From assembly GCA_964439885.1 (NCBI GenBank), contig CAYTPE010000001.1, positions 10,363 through 74,362 of the forward strand: 64,000 nucleotides of DNA, read 5' to 3'. This DNA comes from CAYTPE01 sp964439885 (GTDB lineage Bacteria > Patescibacteriota > Patescibacteriia > Magasanikbacterales > GWA2-37-8). This document shows positions 39,874 to 50,900 of this stretch, piece by piece. Made by a program: the position numbers and the translations under genes. Position 1 is the first letter of the stretch. Each line of letters begins with the position of its first letter. Below the pieces are notes generated by a model, which was not told the origin of the DNA, searched no databases, and was given only the letters and a program-made list of their open reading frames with translations.

Positions 39874-41709
39874 GTGGCCACCGATACACAGGCGATAAAG
39901 GATCGCATCGACATCGTACAACTCATCGGCGAATACATAACACTCAAAAAAGCGGGCGCGAACTGGAAAGCCAACTGCCCGTTCCATCACGAAAAATCGC
40001 CGTCATTTATGGTGCATGCCGATAAGCAAATCTGGCATTGTTTTGGTTGTGGGAAAGGCGGCGATATTTTTAGCTTTGTGCAAGAAATGGAAGGGCTTGA
40101 TTTTGTGGAAGCGCTGAAACTCCTGGCCAAGCGTGCCGGTGTACCAATAGAAACATTCAAAAGCGAAACCGACACGAGCGCGCGCAACCGGGTGCTGGAA
40201 GTGAACACGAAAGCGGCGGAATTTTTTCACCGCGTTCTCATGGAGTTGCCCGCATCTCAAAGCGCGCGCGAATATCTGGAGCGCCGCGGATTGAAAAGAG
40301 AAACTATTATAGAATGGCAAATTGGATTTATTCCCGACCAGTGGGATTTGCTCACTCGATATTTTCTCAAAAAAGGTTTTGGTATCAACGACTTGGTAGC
40401 CGCGGGACTGGTGATTAAACGTGAAGGAGTCACTTCGACTACCACCCCTACCCCTCCTTCGCAAGGAGGGGAGATTACGAGTGAATCCATACGTGGGTAT
40501 TACGACCGTTTTCGTGGACGTGTAATGTTTCCTATTGCCGACACGCATGGCAATGTGGTGGGTTTTACCGGCCGTGTACTGGTCGAAACCGAGAATTCGG
40601 GGGGTAAATACGTCAATACTCCGCAAACCGCCGTCTACGATAAATCACGTGTGCTGTATGGGCTTTCTCGAGCGAAAACTGAAATAAAAAACCAGGATCA
40701 GGTTGTACTAGTAGAAGGTCAGATGGATGTGATAGCCTGCCACCAGGCGGGCATGAAGAACGTCGTAGCCGCATCGGGCACCGCGCTGACAACAGAGCAG
40801 ATTAAACTGATTAAACGATATACGACCAATATTGCCATGGCGTTCGACGCCGACAGCGCCGGAGAGAATGCCGGCAAACGTGGTATTACCACAGCGATAT
40901 CCGAAGCAATGAACGTGCGCGTGATTCGTATTCCACCCGGCTTTGCCAAAGACGCTGACGAGTGCATCAAAAAAGATCCGACGGTATGGTTTACGGCGGT
41001 GAAAGAAGCAGCTGATGTGATGGAGTGGTATCTGGCGATTGTACTCTCACGCTATGATATTCGTGAACCCAAAGCGAAACGCGTCGCCGCGACTATTCTG
41101 CTCGAACAAATCCGCTCTATTCCCAACGCCGTGGAACGCGATGAATGGATTAAACGAGTAAGCGGCGAACTCGGTATCGAATTACCCATTTTACGCGAAG
41201 AACTCAAAAAAATTAAAACGTTGCCGTCACCAAAAAACAATGAGCCCGTGAGTAAAGTGGTAGAGCGAGTAGAAGCACTCACACCGTACGAATTGTTGCT
41301 GCAGGAATTTTGGTCATTACTTTTGAAATTCCCGGAATTGTATTCGACATACGCGAGTTCGCTGTCGCCAGACTATTTCGCAGGCACACCTTTTAGTGCT
41401 CTTTACCAAAACGCTGTGGGTGTGTATACTAAAGCTCAAGCACTGGATATGGAAGCGCTTCGACAACTCTATGCGACCGAAGCGCAAAATCCGATTGATA
41501 TATTGGTGCTCCGACCCTACCGCAATGTAGAGGATTTGTCGCTGCCGACCGCTAAAGCCGAACTCACTGAATTGTGGAAGCGCATCGCCGAGCAGTGGAA
41601 CAAAGAACGACGCAAGGCACTGGAGAGAGAAATGGCGATGGCCGAAAAAAGTGGGGAGAAACAGAAGATGCTTGAGCTGCTCCAAGAACTACAAAATTTG
41701 AACGTTTAA
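39874..41709 (+). CDS. dnaG: DNA primase
   Basis: The 611-residue protein starts at a GTG. It has a CHC2-type zinc finger (Cys35, His38, Cys56, Cys59; CPFHHEKSPSF and CFGCGKGGD), the catalytic core with GRVMFPIADTHGNVVGFTGR, TOPRIM motifs (VEGQMDVIACHQAG, AFDADSAGENAGKRG) and a C-terminal helicase-interaction region. It makes RNA primers for replication. A palindromic insertion near residues 190-200 (PTPPSQGGE) interrupts the core's N-terminal half in frame. rpoD follows, as in the classical macromolecular-synthesis operon; rpsU is not present upstream. Confidence 0.95.
   Translation: MATDTQAIKDRIDIVQLIGEYITLKKAGANWKANCPFHHEKSPSFMVHADKQIWHCFGCGKGGDIFSFVQEMEGLDFVEALKLLAKRAGVPIETFKSETDTSARNRVLEVNTKAAEFFHRVLMELPASQSAREYLERRGLKRETIIEWQIGFIPDQWDLLTRYFLKKGFGINDLVAAGLVIKREGVTSTTTPTPPSQGGEITSESIRGYYDRFRGRVMFPIADTHGNVVGFTGRVLVETENSGGKYVNTPQTAVYDKSRVLYGLSRAKTEIKNQDQVVLVEGQMDVIACHQAGMKNVVAASGTALTTEQIKLIKRYTTNIAMAFDADSAGENAGKRGITTAISEAMNVRVIRIPPGFAKDADECIKKDPTVWFTAVKEAADVMEWYLAIVLSRYDIREPKAKRVAATILLEQIRSIPNAVERDEWIKRVSGELGIELPILREELKKIKTLPSPKNNEPVSKVVERVEALTPYELLLQEFWSLLLKFPELYSTYASSLSPDYFAGTPFSALYQNAVGVYTKAQALDMEALRQLYATEAQNPIDILVLRPYRNVEDLSLPTAKAELTELWKRIAEQWNKERRKALEREMAMAEKSGEKQKMLELLQELQNLNV
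40451..40471. repeat. In-frame hairpin element inside dnaG
   Basis: CCCCTCCTT-CGC-AAGGAGGGG, a perfect 9-bp hairpin, lies in a coding loop flanked by low-complexity Thr/Pro/Ser codons. Confidence 0.75.
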
Positions 41710-41847
41710 AATGTAAATTATAAACTTTCAATCCTGATCACATAAAAGTTCCAATGTTTTAAATGGCATAATACTACTTAAAACATTTGAAATGTGTCAT
41801 TCGTCATTGTTTAGATTTTAGAGCTTAGGGTTTAGAGTTTCAAAAGT
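41710..41847. repeat. Two-armed micro-repeat spacer
   Basis: The left part has atgtaaattataaactttca and aaagttccaatgttttaaat. The right part has aaaacatttgaaatgtgtca, ttcgtcattgtttag and attttagagcttagggttta. It shares words with the 12.1, 30.9 and 34.4 kb spacers. Confidence 0.6.
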
Positions 41848-43179
41848 ATGGTTGCAAAACCACATCGCCCGGTAAAACGAGCGAAGACAACTAAGAAGGC
41901 TGTTAAATCAGCCCCCAAAAAAGCAGCTCAGAAGGCTGTAAAAAAAATTCTTAAGAAAAACGGCCACAAGGCCCCACGGGTCAAGGCCAAAAGTACTGTT
42001 TTCTCCACCAGAGGTGGATCCTCCTTTGGAGGAAAAAAAGCACCCGCCAAATCGCGCGTGCCACTTATTCCCCTCGAGCCGGTACGTGAACCGTCCGAAG
42101 CCGAGCTCTGGGAACTCATCCGCAAGGGGCGCAACCGTGGTTTCATCACGGAAATCGAACTCATGCGCGTTTTGCCGCAACCAGAACAATACCTCGATTT
42201 ATACGAAGGCTTTTTGGATTTGGCCGAGCGCAATGGCATATCGGTAGTAGAAACCGCGCCCAGTCTGCTCGGCACCAAAGAACAAAACAAAGAAACCCTC
42301 AAACAATTTCAAGGCGAGCAACCGGACATGGACGTGCCGTTTGATCTGGCTCAAATCTCGAGCGACTCCATACAGATGTATTTGCGCGAGATCGGCAAGA
42401 TCCCGCTGCTGTCTGGTGAAGAAGAAGTCGCGCTCGCCAAACGAAAAGAACGAAACGATAAAGCCGCCGAGCGCAAACTCATCGAAGCGAACCTGCGCCT
42501 CGTGGTTTCCATTGCCAAAAAATTCGTGGGCAAAAGCTTGTCGCTCCTCGACCTGATCCAGGAAGGTAACATCGGCCTGTTTCGCGCGGTAAAAAAATTC
42601 GACTACCGTAAAGGGTATAAATTTTCCACCTACGCCACTTGGTGGATACGCCAGGCCATAACGCGCGCGCTGGCCGACCAGAGCCGCACCATCCGCATTC
42701 CAGTGCACATGGTGGAAACTATCAACCGCTTCCAGCAAGTGCAGCGCCGTTTGCAGCAAGACCTCGGCCGTGACCCCACGCCCGAAGAGCTGGCCGCCGA
42801 AATGGGGGAGGAAGTCGATAAGATTCATCACATCATCAAGATCTCGCAAGACACCATGAGCTTGGAAGTGCCGATTGGTGACGACGATGAAGATACACAA
42901 CTTAGTGATTTTATCGAAGACGTCAAAAATGTCTCACCCGATCGCGCGGCGGGATTGCAAATTTTGCGTGATTACGTTCAAAATGCAATTAAAGATCTCT
43001 CTCCTCGTGAACAAAAAATTCTTGAGATGCGTTTTGGTTTAAGTGACGGTGTAACACACACACTGGAAGAAGTAGGGCAAGAATTTGGTGTGACGCGCGA
43101 ACGTATTCGCCAGATTGAAGCGAAGGCACTCGAAAAAATTCAGCAGACGGATATTGTGAGTAAATTGCGTGATTATTAA
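41848..43179 (+). CDS. rpoD: RNA polymerase sigma factor RpoD (sigma-70)
   Basis: This 443-residue primary sigma factor has a basic Lys/Ala-rich N-terminal extension of about 70 residues, then region 1.2 ([16 protein letters not shown]), region 2 with the -10 recognition segment [16 protein letters not shown], region 3 and region 4 ([24 protein letters not shown]). Region 4 is intact, fitting the consensus TTGACA/TATAAT promoters seen in the window. Two small hairpins (42004-42033) lie in frame in the N-terminal extension. It follows dnaG in the same orientation. Confidence 0.96.
   Translation: MVAKPHRPVKRAKTTKKAVKSAPKKAAQKAVKKILKKNGHKAPRVKAKSTVFSTRGGSSFGGKKAPAKSRVPLIPLEPVREPSEAELWELIRKGRNRGFITEIELMRVLPQPEQYLDLYEGFLDLAERNGISVVETAPSLLGTKEQNKETLKQFQGEQPDMDVPFDLAQISSDSIQMYLREIGKIPLLSGEEEVALAKRKERNDKAAERKLIEANLRLVVSIAKKFVGKSLSLLDLIQEGNIGLFRAVKKFDYRKGYKFSTYATWWIRQAITRALADQSRTIRIPVHMVETINRFQQVQRRLQQDLGRDPTPEELAAEMGEEVDKIHHIIKISQDTMSLEVPIGDDDEDTQLSDFIEDVKNVSPDRAAGLQILRDYVQNAIKDLSPREQKILEMRFGLSDGVTHTLEEVGQEFGVTRERIRQIEAKALEKIQQTDIVSKLRDY
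42004..42033. repeat. In-frame double hairpin inside rpoD
   Basis: TCCACC-AGA-GGTGGA followed directly by TCCTCC-TTT-GGAGGA: 30 bp, ten codons ([10 protein letters not shown] region), in the low-complexity N-terminal extension. Confidence 0.7.
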
Positions 43180-43182
43180 TTA

Positions 43183-43229
43183 CGTACAGACGTACAGAAA
43201 GTACAGAAATACGGAAGGTACAAGAATTA
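43183..43229. repeat. Left arm of the inverted micro-repeat around the GxxExxY pseudogene
   Basis: Repeats of the word gtacagaa, including acgtacagaaagtacagaa. The inverted counterpart is at 43650-43699 (cgttctgtacttctgtact and onwards). Confidence 0.75.
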
Positions 43230-43241
43230 AATATAAAATAT

Positions 43242-43646
43242 ATGTCAAGGGAGGGGGTTGCTATCATCAAAAAAGATTTCTTATATCCGGATTTGACCTA
43301 CAAAATTAACGGTGTTTTATTCGATGTATTTAAAGAGTTGGGCGGAGGTCACCTGGAAAAATATTATTAGAAAGCTGCGGCAATCGGGCTGAGCAAAATT
43401 CCTCTCAAGTTTGTAGAACAATACATGGTTCCATTAACCTACGCCGGACAAAAGGTTGGTAAATAGTATGTAGACTTTTTGATCGAAGAAAAAATAGTAT
43501 TGGAATTAAAACGAGGTCTATTCATTCCGGCAAATGTAATCCGTCAGACAAAACAGTATTTGATTGCAACAAAATTGCAACTGGCACTGGTGGCGTGCTT
43601 TACACACAACGGTGTGATTATAAAACGAGTGCTTAATATTTATTAA
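43242..43646 (+). pseudogene. GxxExxY-family (PD-(D/E)xK nuclease-like) gene with two in-frame TAG codons
   Basis: One frame of 135 codons reads from an ATG at 43242 to TAA at 43646, broken only by TAG at 43368-43370 and 43464-43466. The translation aligns throughout with GxxExxY proteins: LYPDLTYKINGVLFDVFKEL, GGGHLEKYY, then KAAAIGLSK, VPLTYAGQKVGK, YVDFLIEEKIVLELKRG (the D...ExK nuclease-like motif), RQTKQYLIATK and a final VIIKRVLNIY. Both stops could come from one-base changes of a Gln, Lys or Glu codon. It is probably a recently decayed gene; amber read-through is less likely because TAG ends other genes here. Confidence 0.85.
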
Positions 43647-43649
43647 CGA

Positions 43650-43699
43650 GGTCAGTACGTTCTGTACTTCTGTACTTTCTGTACGTCTGTACGTTCTCT
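43650..43699. repeat. Right arm of the inverted micro-repeat
   Basis: Words such as cgttctgtacttctgtact and ttctgtacgtctgtacgttct, reverse complements of the left arm at 43183-43229. It ends exactly at the murG ATG. Confidence 0.75.
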
Positions 43700-44779
43700 A
43701 TGAAAATTATCCTCTCTGGTGGCGGCACACTTGGTCCGGTCATTCCGCTACTTGCGATCGCCGAAACCTACCGACAGAAATTTCCGGAAGTAAAATTCAT
43801 CTGGGTTGGCACCGCCAATGGCCCGGAAAGGGGAGTGGTGGAAAGTTATAATATACCTTTTTTTTCGCTTGGTTCAGGCAAATGGCGGCGGTATGTATCG
43901 CTGTGGAACGTGGTGGATCTCTTCCGAATAGTCGTGGCTTTTTTTCAGTCGCTGTATTTTTTGCTGCGTGAAAAACCGGACTTACTTATCTCGGCCGGTG
44001 GCTACGTGAGCGTGCCGCTGCACTGGGCAGCCGGACTGCTCGCTATGCCCACGTGGGTGCATCAGCAAGATGTGCGTGTCGGGCTCGCGAACAAACTGAT
44101 GTTACCGTTCGCGCGCAAAGTCACAACGGCCGTGCGCGAGACAGCGGATGCGTTGAAAAAAAATCACGCCGAGTGGATCGGTAATCCGTCACGTGATCTG
44201 CGCGTCGCCGACAAAGTGGCGGCGCGAAAAAAATTTGCTATTCCGTTTGACGCGCCGGTGATCTTCGCGCTCGGTGGTGGTACGGGGTCGGCAAGTGTGA
44301 ACAAGTTGGTGCTTGACGCGTTGCCGCACTGGCCAAGTAAATGGCACGTGATCCACCTCGTGGGAAAAGAGCGCCCCAAGGAACTTTCGGAACGTGCCGC
44401 TGTCGTCTATCCGAACTATCATGTGTATGATTTTTTTACCGATGAGATGAAGGACGCGTATGCCATTGCCGATGTGGTAATAGGCAGGGCCGGTTTCTCA
44501 ACCTTGACTGAGATCGCCGCTCTTTCGAAGGCGGCAGTAATACTGCCTATGTTTGGCACTCATCAAGAACAAAATGCCGATCTTTTCGCCACCCATGGCG
44601 GGATCATAACTTTGGAGCGGGGGACAGAGACCGGACTTAAGCTAGCTCAGGTAGTAAAAGACCTGGTAGAAGTGCCCGAAAAGCGCCGTGAATTGGGGGT
44701 GGCTATGCACGAACTTTTGCCGCGGACACCTGGGGATAAGATTCTTGCGCTCATCGAAGAGGTGTGCATACAAAAGTGA
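43700..44779 (+). CDS. murG: MurG-like N-acetylglucosaminyltransferase, divergent
   Basis: The 359-residue GT-B protein aligns with MurG, which adds GlcNAc to lipid I to make lipid II at the inner face of the membrane. Signatures are shifted: the N-terminal loop reads GGGTLGPVIPLLAIAE instead of GGGTGGHxxPALA, and the HEQN segment is HQQDVRVGLANK. Recognisable are LLISAGGYVSVP, FALGGGTGSASVNKL and the donor site VVIGRAGFSTLTEIAAL with PMFGTHQEQNA. It lies after rpoD beyond the nuclease remnant. A related family member is possible, but MurG fits best. Confidence 0.85.
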   Translation: MKIILSGGGTLGPVIPLLAIAETYRQKFPEVKFIWVGTANGPERGVVESYNIPFFSLGSGKWRRYVSLWNVVDLFRIVVAFFQSLYFLLREKPDLLISAGGYVSVPLHWAAGLLAMPTWVHQQDVRVGLANKLMLPFARKVTTAVRETADALKKNHAEWIGNPSRDLRVADKVAARKKFAIPFDAPVIFALGGGTGSASVNKLVLDALPHWPSKWHVIHLVGKERPKELSERAAVVYPNYHVYDFFTDEMKDAYAIADVVIGRAGFSTLTEIAALSKAAVILPMFGTHQEQNADLFATHGGIITLERGTETGLKLAQVVKDLVEVPEKRRELGVAMHELLPRTPGDKILALIEEVCIQK

Positions 44780-44860
44780 CCTACCCTTAGCGAAAAATGT
44801 GCCGTTCGACACTTTGTCAACGGTAGTCAAAGCTTGGGCTGTGAATAACTCGTATTATTA

Positions 44861-44883
44861 ATTGCTGAAAGAGCAATTTTTTG
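44861..44883 (+). terminator. Intrinsic terminator after murG
   Basis: ATTGCT and AGCAAT arms around GAAAG, followed by T6. The same bases contain the -35 box and spacer of the following promoter. Confidence 0.75.
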
Positions 44884-44890
44884 TTATAAT
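44862..44890 (+). promoter_or_regulatory. Promoter for the giant surface protein
   Basis: TTGCTG, 17 bases and a perfect TATAAT. The leader is about 29 bases. The overlap with the upstream terminator hairpin is unusual. Confidence 0.65.
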
Positions 44891-44925
44891 TAGATAAAAT
44901 TTAATTCATTTCCTTCCTGAAAACC

Positions 44926-47900
44926 ATGCATTTGGGAAGTGCTCGTACAATAGCTGCACAATTAGGCCGCATTACCGGCTATTTTTTGCTTTTTGTACTT
45001 GCTTTAGGGGGCCTTTTTGTTGATCCGTTTGTATCGACAGCTGCCACTGGTGTACCTAAAATTTTCACCTATCAGGGTCGTTTGCTTGATGGGGCGGGGA
45101 ATTTGCTTGGTGGCAATGGTACCAACTATTGTTTCCGTTTCTCGCTGTACGACAACGCCACCGTCGGGCAGGGCGCAAAGGTATGGCCGGCAGGAGTTCC
45201 GTCTACCATGACGCTACAAGTTAAGAGCGGTGTTTTCAACGGCGCAATCGGCGATCTTGCTGCGGGAGGGGATTTGCTTGATTATAATTTTCAGGATTCC
45301 GATGAGGTGTACTTGAACGTAGAAGTAGCAGCCCAGGTGGGTGGCTCATGCGCGGGTGTGGCATTCGAAACACTGGCTCCACGTCAGCGTGTGACTGCTA
45401 GCGGTTATGCCATCAACGCGAACACAGATGGCGGATTTACCACATCGCAGATTGCAACAGGCAGCCAGATTCCCGTGCACACCAATGGTGCTATCGTGCT
45501 TGGTGGTGCCACTGCCGGGCTCAGTGCTACCAACGCAAACCCGCTTCTTTTGCAGGGGAGTGGTAGTGGTGACATTCAATTTTTTTCTGCACTGAATAAA
45601 CTTTCTTCTGCCGGTAATTTAACATTGGCCGGATCACTCACTGCCAACGGCGCACTTCTCATCAACAATGACGCGACTATTACTGGCACAACGACGTTGG
45701 CAACAACGAGTATTTCCAAAGCAACAATTGCGAATGCTACGGTGAATAATTTAACTGTAACGGGGGTGTGTTTTGGTTGTGGTGGGGGGGGGGCGGCAGG
45801 TGGGGTGAACACATCAACGGCAGGATACATGGCGTATTATCTGAATGGCACAAGCGTAACGGGCACAAGCATGGTGACCTTTGCTGGTAACACATTTACG
45901 GTTTCAGGTTTGTCTGTATTTACTGCTACCGCAACTTTTGCCACAACAAGCATTACGAACGCCGCTATTGGCTCTGCTTCAGTAGGAAATTTGGTAGCTA
46001 CAAACAGTACATCGACAAATAGCTTTGCTGAGGGGCTTGCTTATACCAATTTGTCTGGTGTCAATGCTACTTCGACAAATTTGTTTGCGTCACAATTTAA
46101 TTTTGTGAATGCAAATGGAACGAGTCTGACTTCTACGAATGCATTTTTTTCTAATTTAGCTGTAGGTAATTTCAGTCCGACGAATTTGTCGACTTCTAAC
46201 ATTACCACTACCAATTTTGTCGCGACGGGCGCGGTGAGTCTGCCAGTTAACTCGGTGACCGACGCGATGGTTTCGAACTCTTTGACTATTGACAACACGG
46301 GAAATATTTCCGCTACCGCTATCAATTCGGGAACACTTGGTAACAATGCTGTCACGTTGGCTCTCGGATCTTTTGGCTCGATCACTGGAGCGCTTGGAGA
46401 TGCCAACGTAGCGGACAATCTTACCATCAACGGTGGCACTATTAACAACACAACGATTGGCGCGTCGAGCCCCTCCACGGGTGTGTTTACGAACGCGACA
46501 GCTACCAATTTTGTTGCCTCGAATGTTACCACTACTAATTTGGCAGTGACGGGAGCACTAAGTGTGACCTCACTCAACCCCACGAATTTGGCTTGGGTAA
46601 ACGCCACGGGAACGAACAGTATTCTGAACAATGTAACAAGTACGAATTTGTCCGTCTCTGGCTTAACCACTCTCGCCAACACCACCTTGACCAACGCCAC
46701 CTCCACCAACTTCAACACCGTTGGCCTCACCTTCACCAACGCCACGGGCACCAACAGTGTCTTCACGAACGCTACCAGTACCAACCTCTTTAGCACTGGC
46801 CTTGCCTTCACCAACTTAAACGGTACGAATGCCACCTCCACCAACTTCTTTGCCACCAACCTCGCGAGCCTTGGCCTGACCAGCACCTACGGCAACCTCT
46901 CCTTTATCACCGCCACCGGTGTCACCTCCACCAACGCGAGCTTTACGAACCTCAGTGCTGCCACCTTCAACCCCACCAATCTCACCTGGACCAACGCCAC
47001 GGGGACCAACAGCGTCCTGACCAATGTGACCAGCACCAACCTCGCCGTCAGTGGCCTGGTTGCCTTAACAGGGAACACCACCTTGACCAACGCCACCTCC
47101 ACCAACCTCTTCTCAACCGGCCTCGCCTTCACCAACCTCTCTGGTACCAACGGAACAAGTACCAATTTCTTTGCCACGAACCTCGCGAGCCTTGGCATTA
47201 CGTCCACGTATGGCACCATTACCTTCTTAACAACCAGCGGCATCACCTCAACCAACGCGAGCTTGACCAACGTTACCTCCACCAACCTGTCCGTCTCTGG
47301 CTTAACCACTCTCGCCAACACCACCTTGACCAACGCCACCTCCACCAACTTCAACACCGTTGGCCTCACCTTCACCAACGCCACGGGCACCAACAGTGTC
47401 TTCACGAACGCTACCAGTACCAACCTCTTTAGCACTGGCCTTGCCTTCACCAACTTAAACGGTACGAATGCCACCTCCACCAACTTCTTTGCCACCAACC
47501 TCGCGAGCCTTGGCCTGACCAGCACCTACGGCAACCTCTCCTTTATCACCGCCACCGGTGTCACCTCCACCAACGCGAGCTTTACGAACCTCAGTGCTGC
47601 CACCTTCAACCCCACCAATCTCACCTGGACCAACGCCACGGGGACCAACAGCGTCCTGACCAATGTGACCAGCACCAACCTCGCCGTCAGTGGCCTGGTT
47701 GCCTTAACAGGGAACACCACCTTGACCAACGCCACCTCCACCAACCTCTTCTCAACCGGTTTGGCATTTACTAATCTCAATGGTACCAATGGAACCAGCA
47801 CCAACTTCTTTGCCACCAACCTCAGCAGTCTTGGCAGTACTTCCACCTACGGTAACATCTCCTTCATCACGGCTAGTGGCATCACATCGACTAATGGTAA

Positions 47901-50900
47901 TTTCACTAATTTAACAGCTTCGAACTTCATTCCAACCAATCTCACCTGGGTGAGTGCCACCGGTACCAACACCGTTCTAACCAACGCCACATCAACCAAC
48001 TTAAATACGGTTGGGTTAACCTTTACGAATGCCACGGGGACCAACGCTGTCTTGACCAACGCCACGTCAACCAACCTCTTCTCAACAGGTCTGGCATTTA
48101 CTAACTTGAACGGCACGAACGCAACGAGCACCAACTTTTTTGCCACCAACCTAAGTAGTCTCGGGCTCACCACTACGTATGAGAAAAGTACATTCCTTGT
48201 AGCGACAAATGCTACTTCAACTAATTCTTTTGTCACTAATCTATCAAGTCTAGGCATAACATCCACATACGCAAATCTTGGTTTCTTGGTAGGTACTAAT
48301 ATTACTTCAACAAATCAATACAGCAACGGTCTCACCTTTAATATCGCCACAGGTACCTCTATCACTACTACAAATGCATATATCGCAAGTTTGGTCGTCG
48401 GCACATGTACGGGTTGTGGTGGCGGTGCGGCAAGCGGTGGTGTAAATACTTCGACAGCTGGAAATTTTGCTTATTATCAGGGTGCCAGCTCAGTCACCGG
48501 TACATCTGCCCTTACCTTGTCTGGTACGAATATTACTGCGAATGGCGCAGTAGCCTTAACTGCTACTACCACCGCCACCAATCGTTTTATTAACACCATA
48601 TCAAGCGGCTCAAATATATCAGTGGTCGGCAGCGTTGCTCTTGCCAACTCAGGTTCTAAACCATACAACCTAGTACTTCGAGGACGGTATGCCTATGTAA
48701 CAAATTTCGCTAGTTCTACCATATCTGTGGTTGATTTAAGCAATCCGGCAGCACCAACTGTAATTAATACAATTAGCGTTGGAATTAACGTCGGGCCAAC
48801 AGGCATCGATAATGATAGTAGATATTTGTATGTTGCCGCGTCGTCTACGCCAAGCCTTTATATTTACGATCTTTCAACTGCAGCAGCCCCGTCTCAAGTT
48901 GGTCAGTCGCTTTTGTCTTTTTCACCAACAGATATAGGAGTAGATGGTCATTTTGTCCTACTTCCGTCTCCGAGCTTTGGTCAGGTCCAAATTCGTGATA
49001 TTAAATATCCAAATAATGTATCATCTGTTCCTGGCTTGGGTGGTGTTACTGGTGGAACCCGCATTACTATCTTTGGTAAATATGCCTACTACTCGGGCTC
49101 TTCCAATCTGTATATTGCTGACGCCTCCAACCCTGCCTCAATGGTTGTTAATGGTAGTATTGCTATGCCTAATCAGGTTAATGGCGTGTATGTTGTAGAC
49201 CGATACGCGTACGTATTAAATGGAGGCTCGTTAAACGTAGTTGATATTAGTACGCCCAGCGCTCCAGTAAATGTTGCGACCACTTCAATCGGCGGCACTC
49301 TCTGGGGAGTGGCTGGTACTGGCCGCTATCTCTACATTACAGATAAAGCCAACAGCTCCGTTGATGTCGTAGACGTGGCAAGCTCTACCAACCCAGTCTT
49401 AGTAAAAACCATTACAGGCTTTGCTTCACCGCAAGGCATCGCCGTTAACGGAAGATACGCCTACGTTGTAGATAATGGTGATGGTACTCTCTATGTAATT
49501 GATTTACAGGGAACGGAAGTGAGCTCTCTGGTGGCATATTCTGCCGATGTCGGTTCACAACAAATTAGAAATGATCTCTACATTGGCAACAAAGCTTTTG
49601 TGCTTGGAGGGTTGACTGTTGGTAGTTTGGGCATCGCGTCAGCCGGAGATCTTGTGGTCCAAGGCACCGGCAATTCTACACTAGCCGGCGCTTTGGTTGT
49701 TTCGTCATCCATTTCAGCAAGTGCTTTTTCTGTGTCTGATAATTCATTTTATACAAGTGTAGGAACAACCTATATAACAAATCTAAACGCTACTAGCATT
49801 ACCTCCACCAACCTCTTTTCTACCGGTCTCACCTTTACTAACGCTACAGGTACCAAGGCCATTTTCACGAGCGCCACCTCGACGAATTTGTATACAACAA
49901 ACGGCGTGTTTACTAATGCCACTACTACCAACCTGTATTCAAACGGGTTGGTCTTCTCACGCGCCACAAGTACGGCATTAACTTCCACCATCGCATACAT
50001 CGGCAGCCTGACAGTCGGCAGCTGTTCAGGTTGTGGCGGCGGAGTCTCTTTGAGCGGCAATAATACATGGAGCGGGCTAAATATATTTACCAATACTACC
50101 ACATTAGCCACCACCACCATTTCAGGTATATTTGATGGTGATGCTAAATTCGTCCCAGCTAGCCCGAATGGGAATGGTTTCCAAGTAATGAATTTAGAAA
50201 ACGATGAGACGCTTTTCAGCGTCGGCCCTTCAGCAGGGAATGCTGATTTTGTGGCGATAGGGGATAGAAGTGCCGCGCTTACGACCACTACACTCTTATA
50301 TGTTGATACCAAATCTGATGCTGGCGACCCCACGCCTCCACTGAGTGCGGACGGTGCTATCTATTATAATTCGAATAGCAAAAAATTCCGGTGTTACGAA
50401 AATTCGTCATGGAAAAATTGTGATAGCGCTGCTAATGCTCAAACATTTACCGCCACAAGTACCTGGAACAAGCCAAACGGTGTTACATATGTTACCGTGC
50501 GTTGTATTGGCGGTGGCGGTGGCGGTGGCGGCGGAAGTTCGAAGGCGGCTGGTGGTGCACGAGCTGGGGGCAGTGGCGGTGGCGGTGGCTCTGTGCTCAT
50601 CAGAACATTTTTAGCTTCTGACGTAACATCTAGTATTGGTATTACTGTTGGCCAGCCAGGTGGGGCTGGCGCCGGCGGCGTAAACGGAGCCAACGGCACC
50701 AGCGGCAGCGCTGGTACTGCATCCAGTTTTGGCACGTATGTCACCTGTTATGGTGGTGGCGGCGGTTTTGGGGGCACAACTGCAGTGAATTCAGGTGGTA
50801 CAGGTGGTGGTCACGGTGGTGCTGGTAATAGTGGCAGTGGTTCAGCTTCCACTGGCGGCTTGCCGGCTACTGCCAGCAACGCAGTTGGTTTGTCGGGACA

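Noticed and set aside
46041..48266. Long antisense open frames on the minus strand within the giant surface protein gene
   Set aside because: They mirror the repetitive coding strand; the translations are low-complexity V/L/A/K repeats with no start signals. Open only because of the repeat composition.
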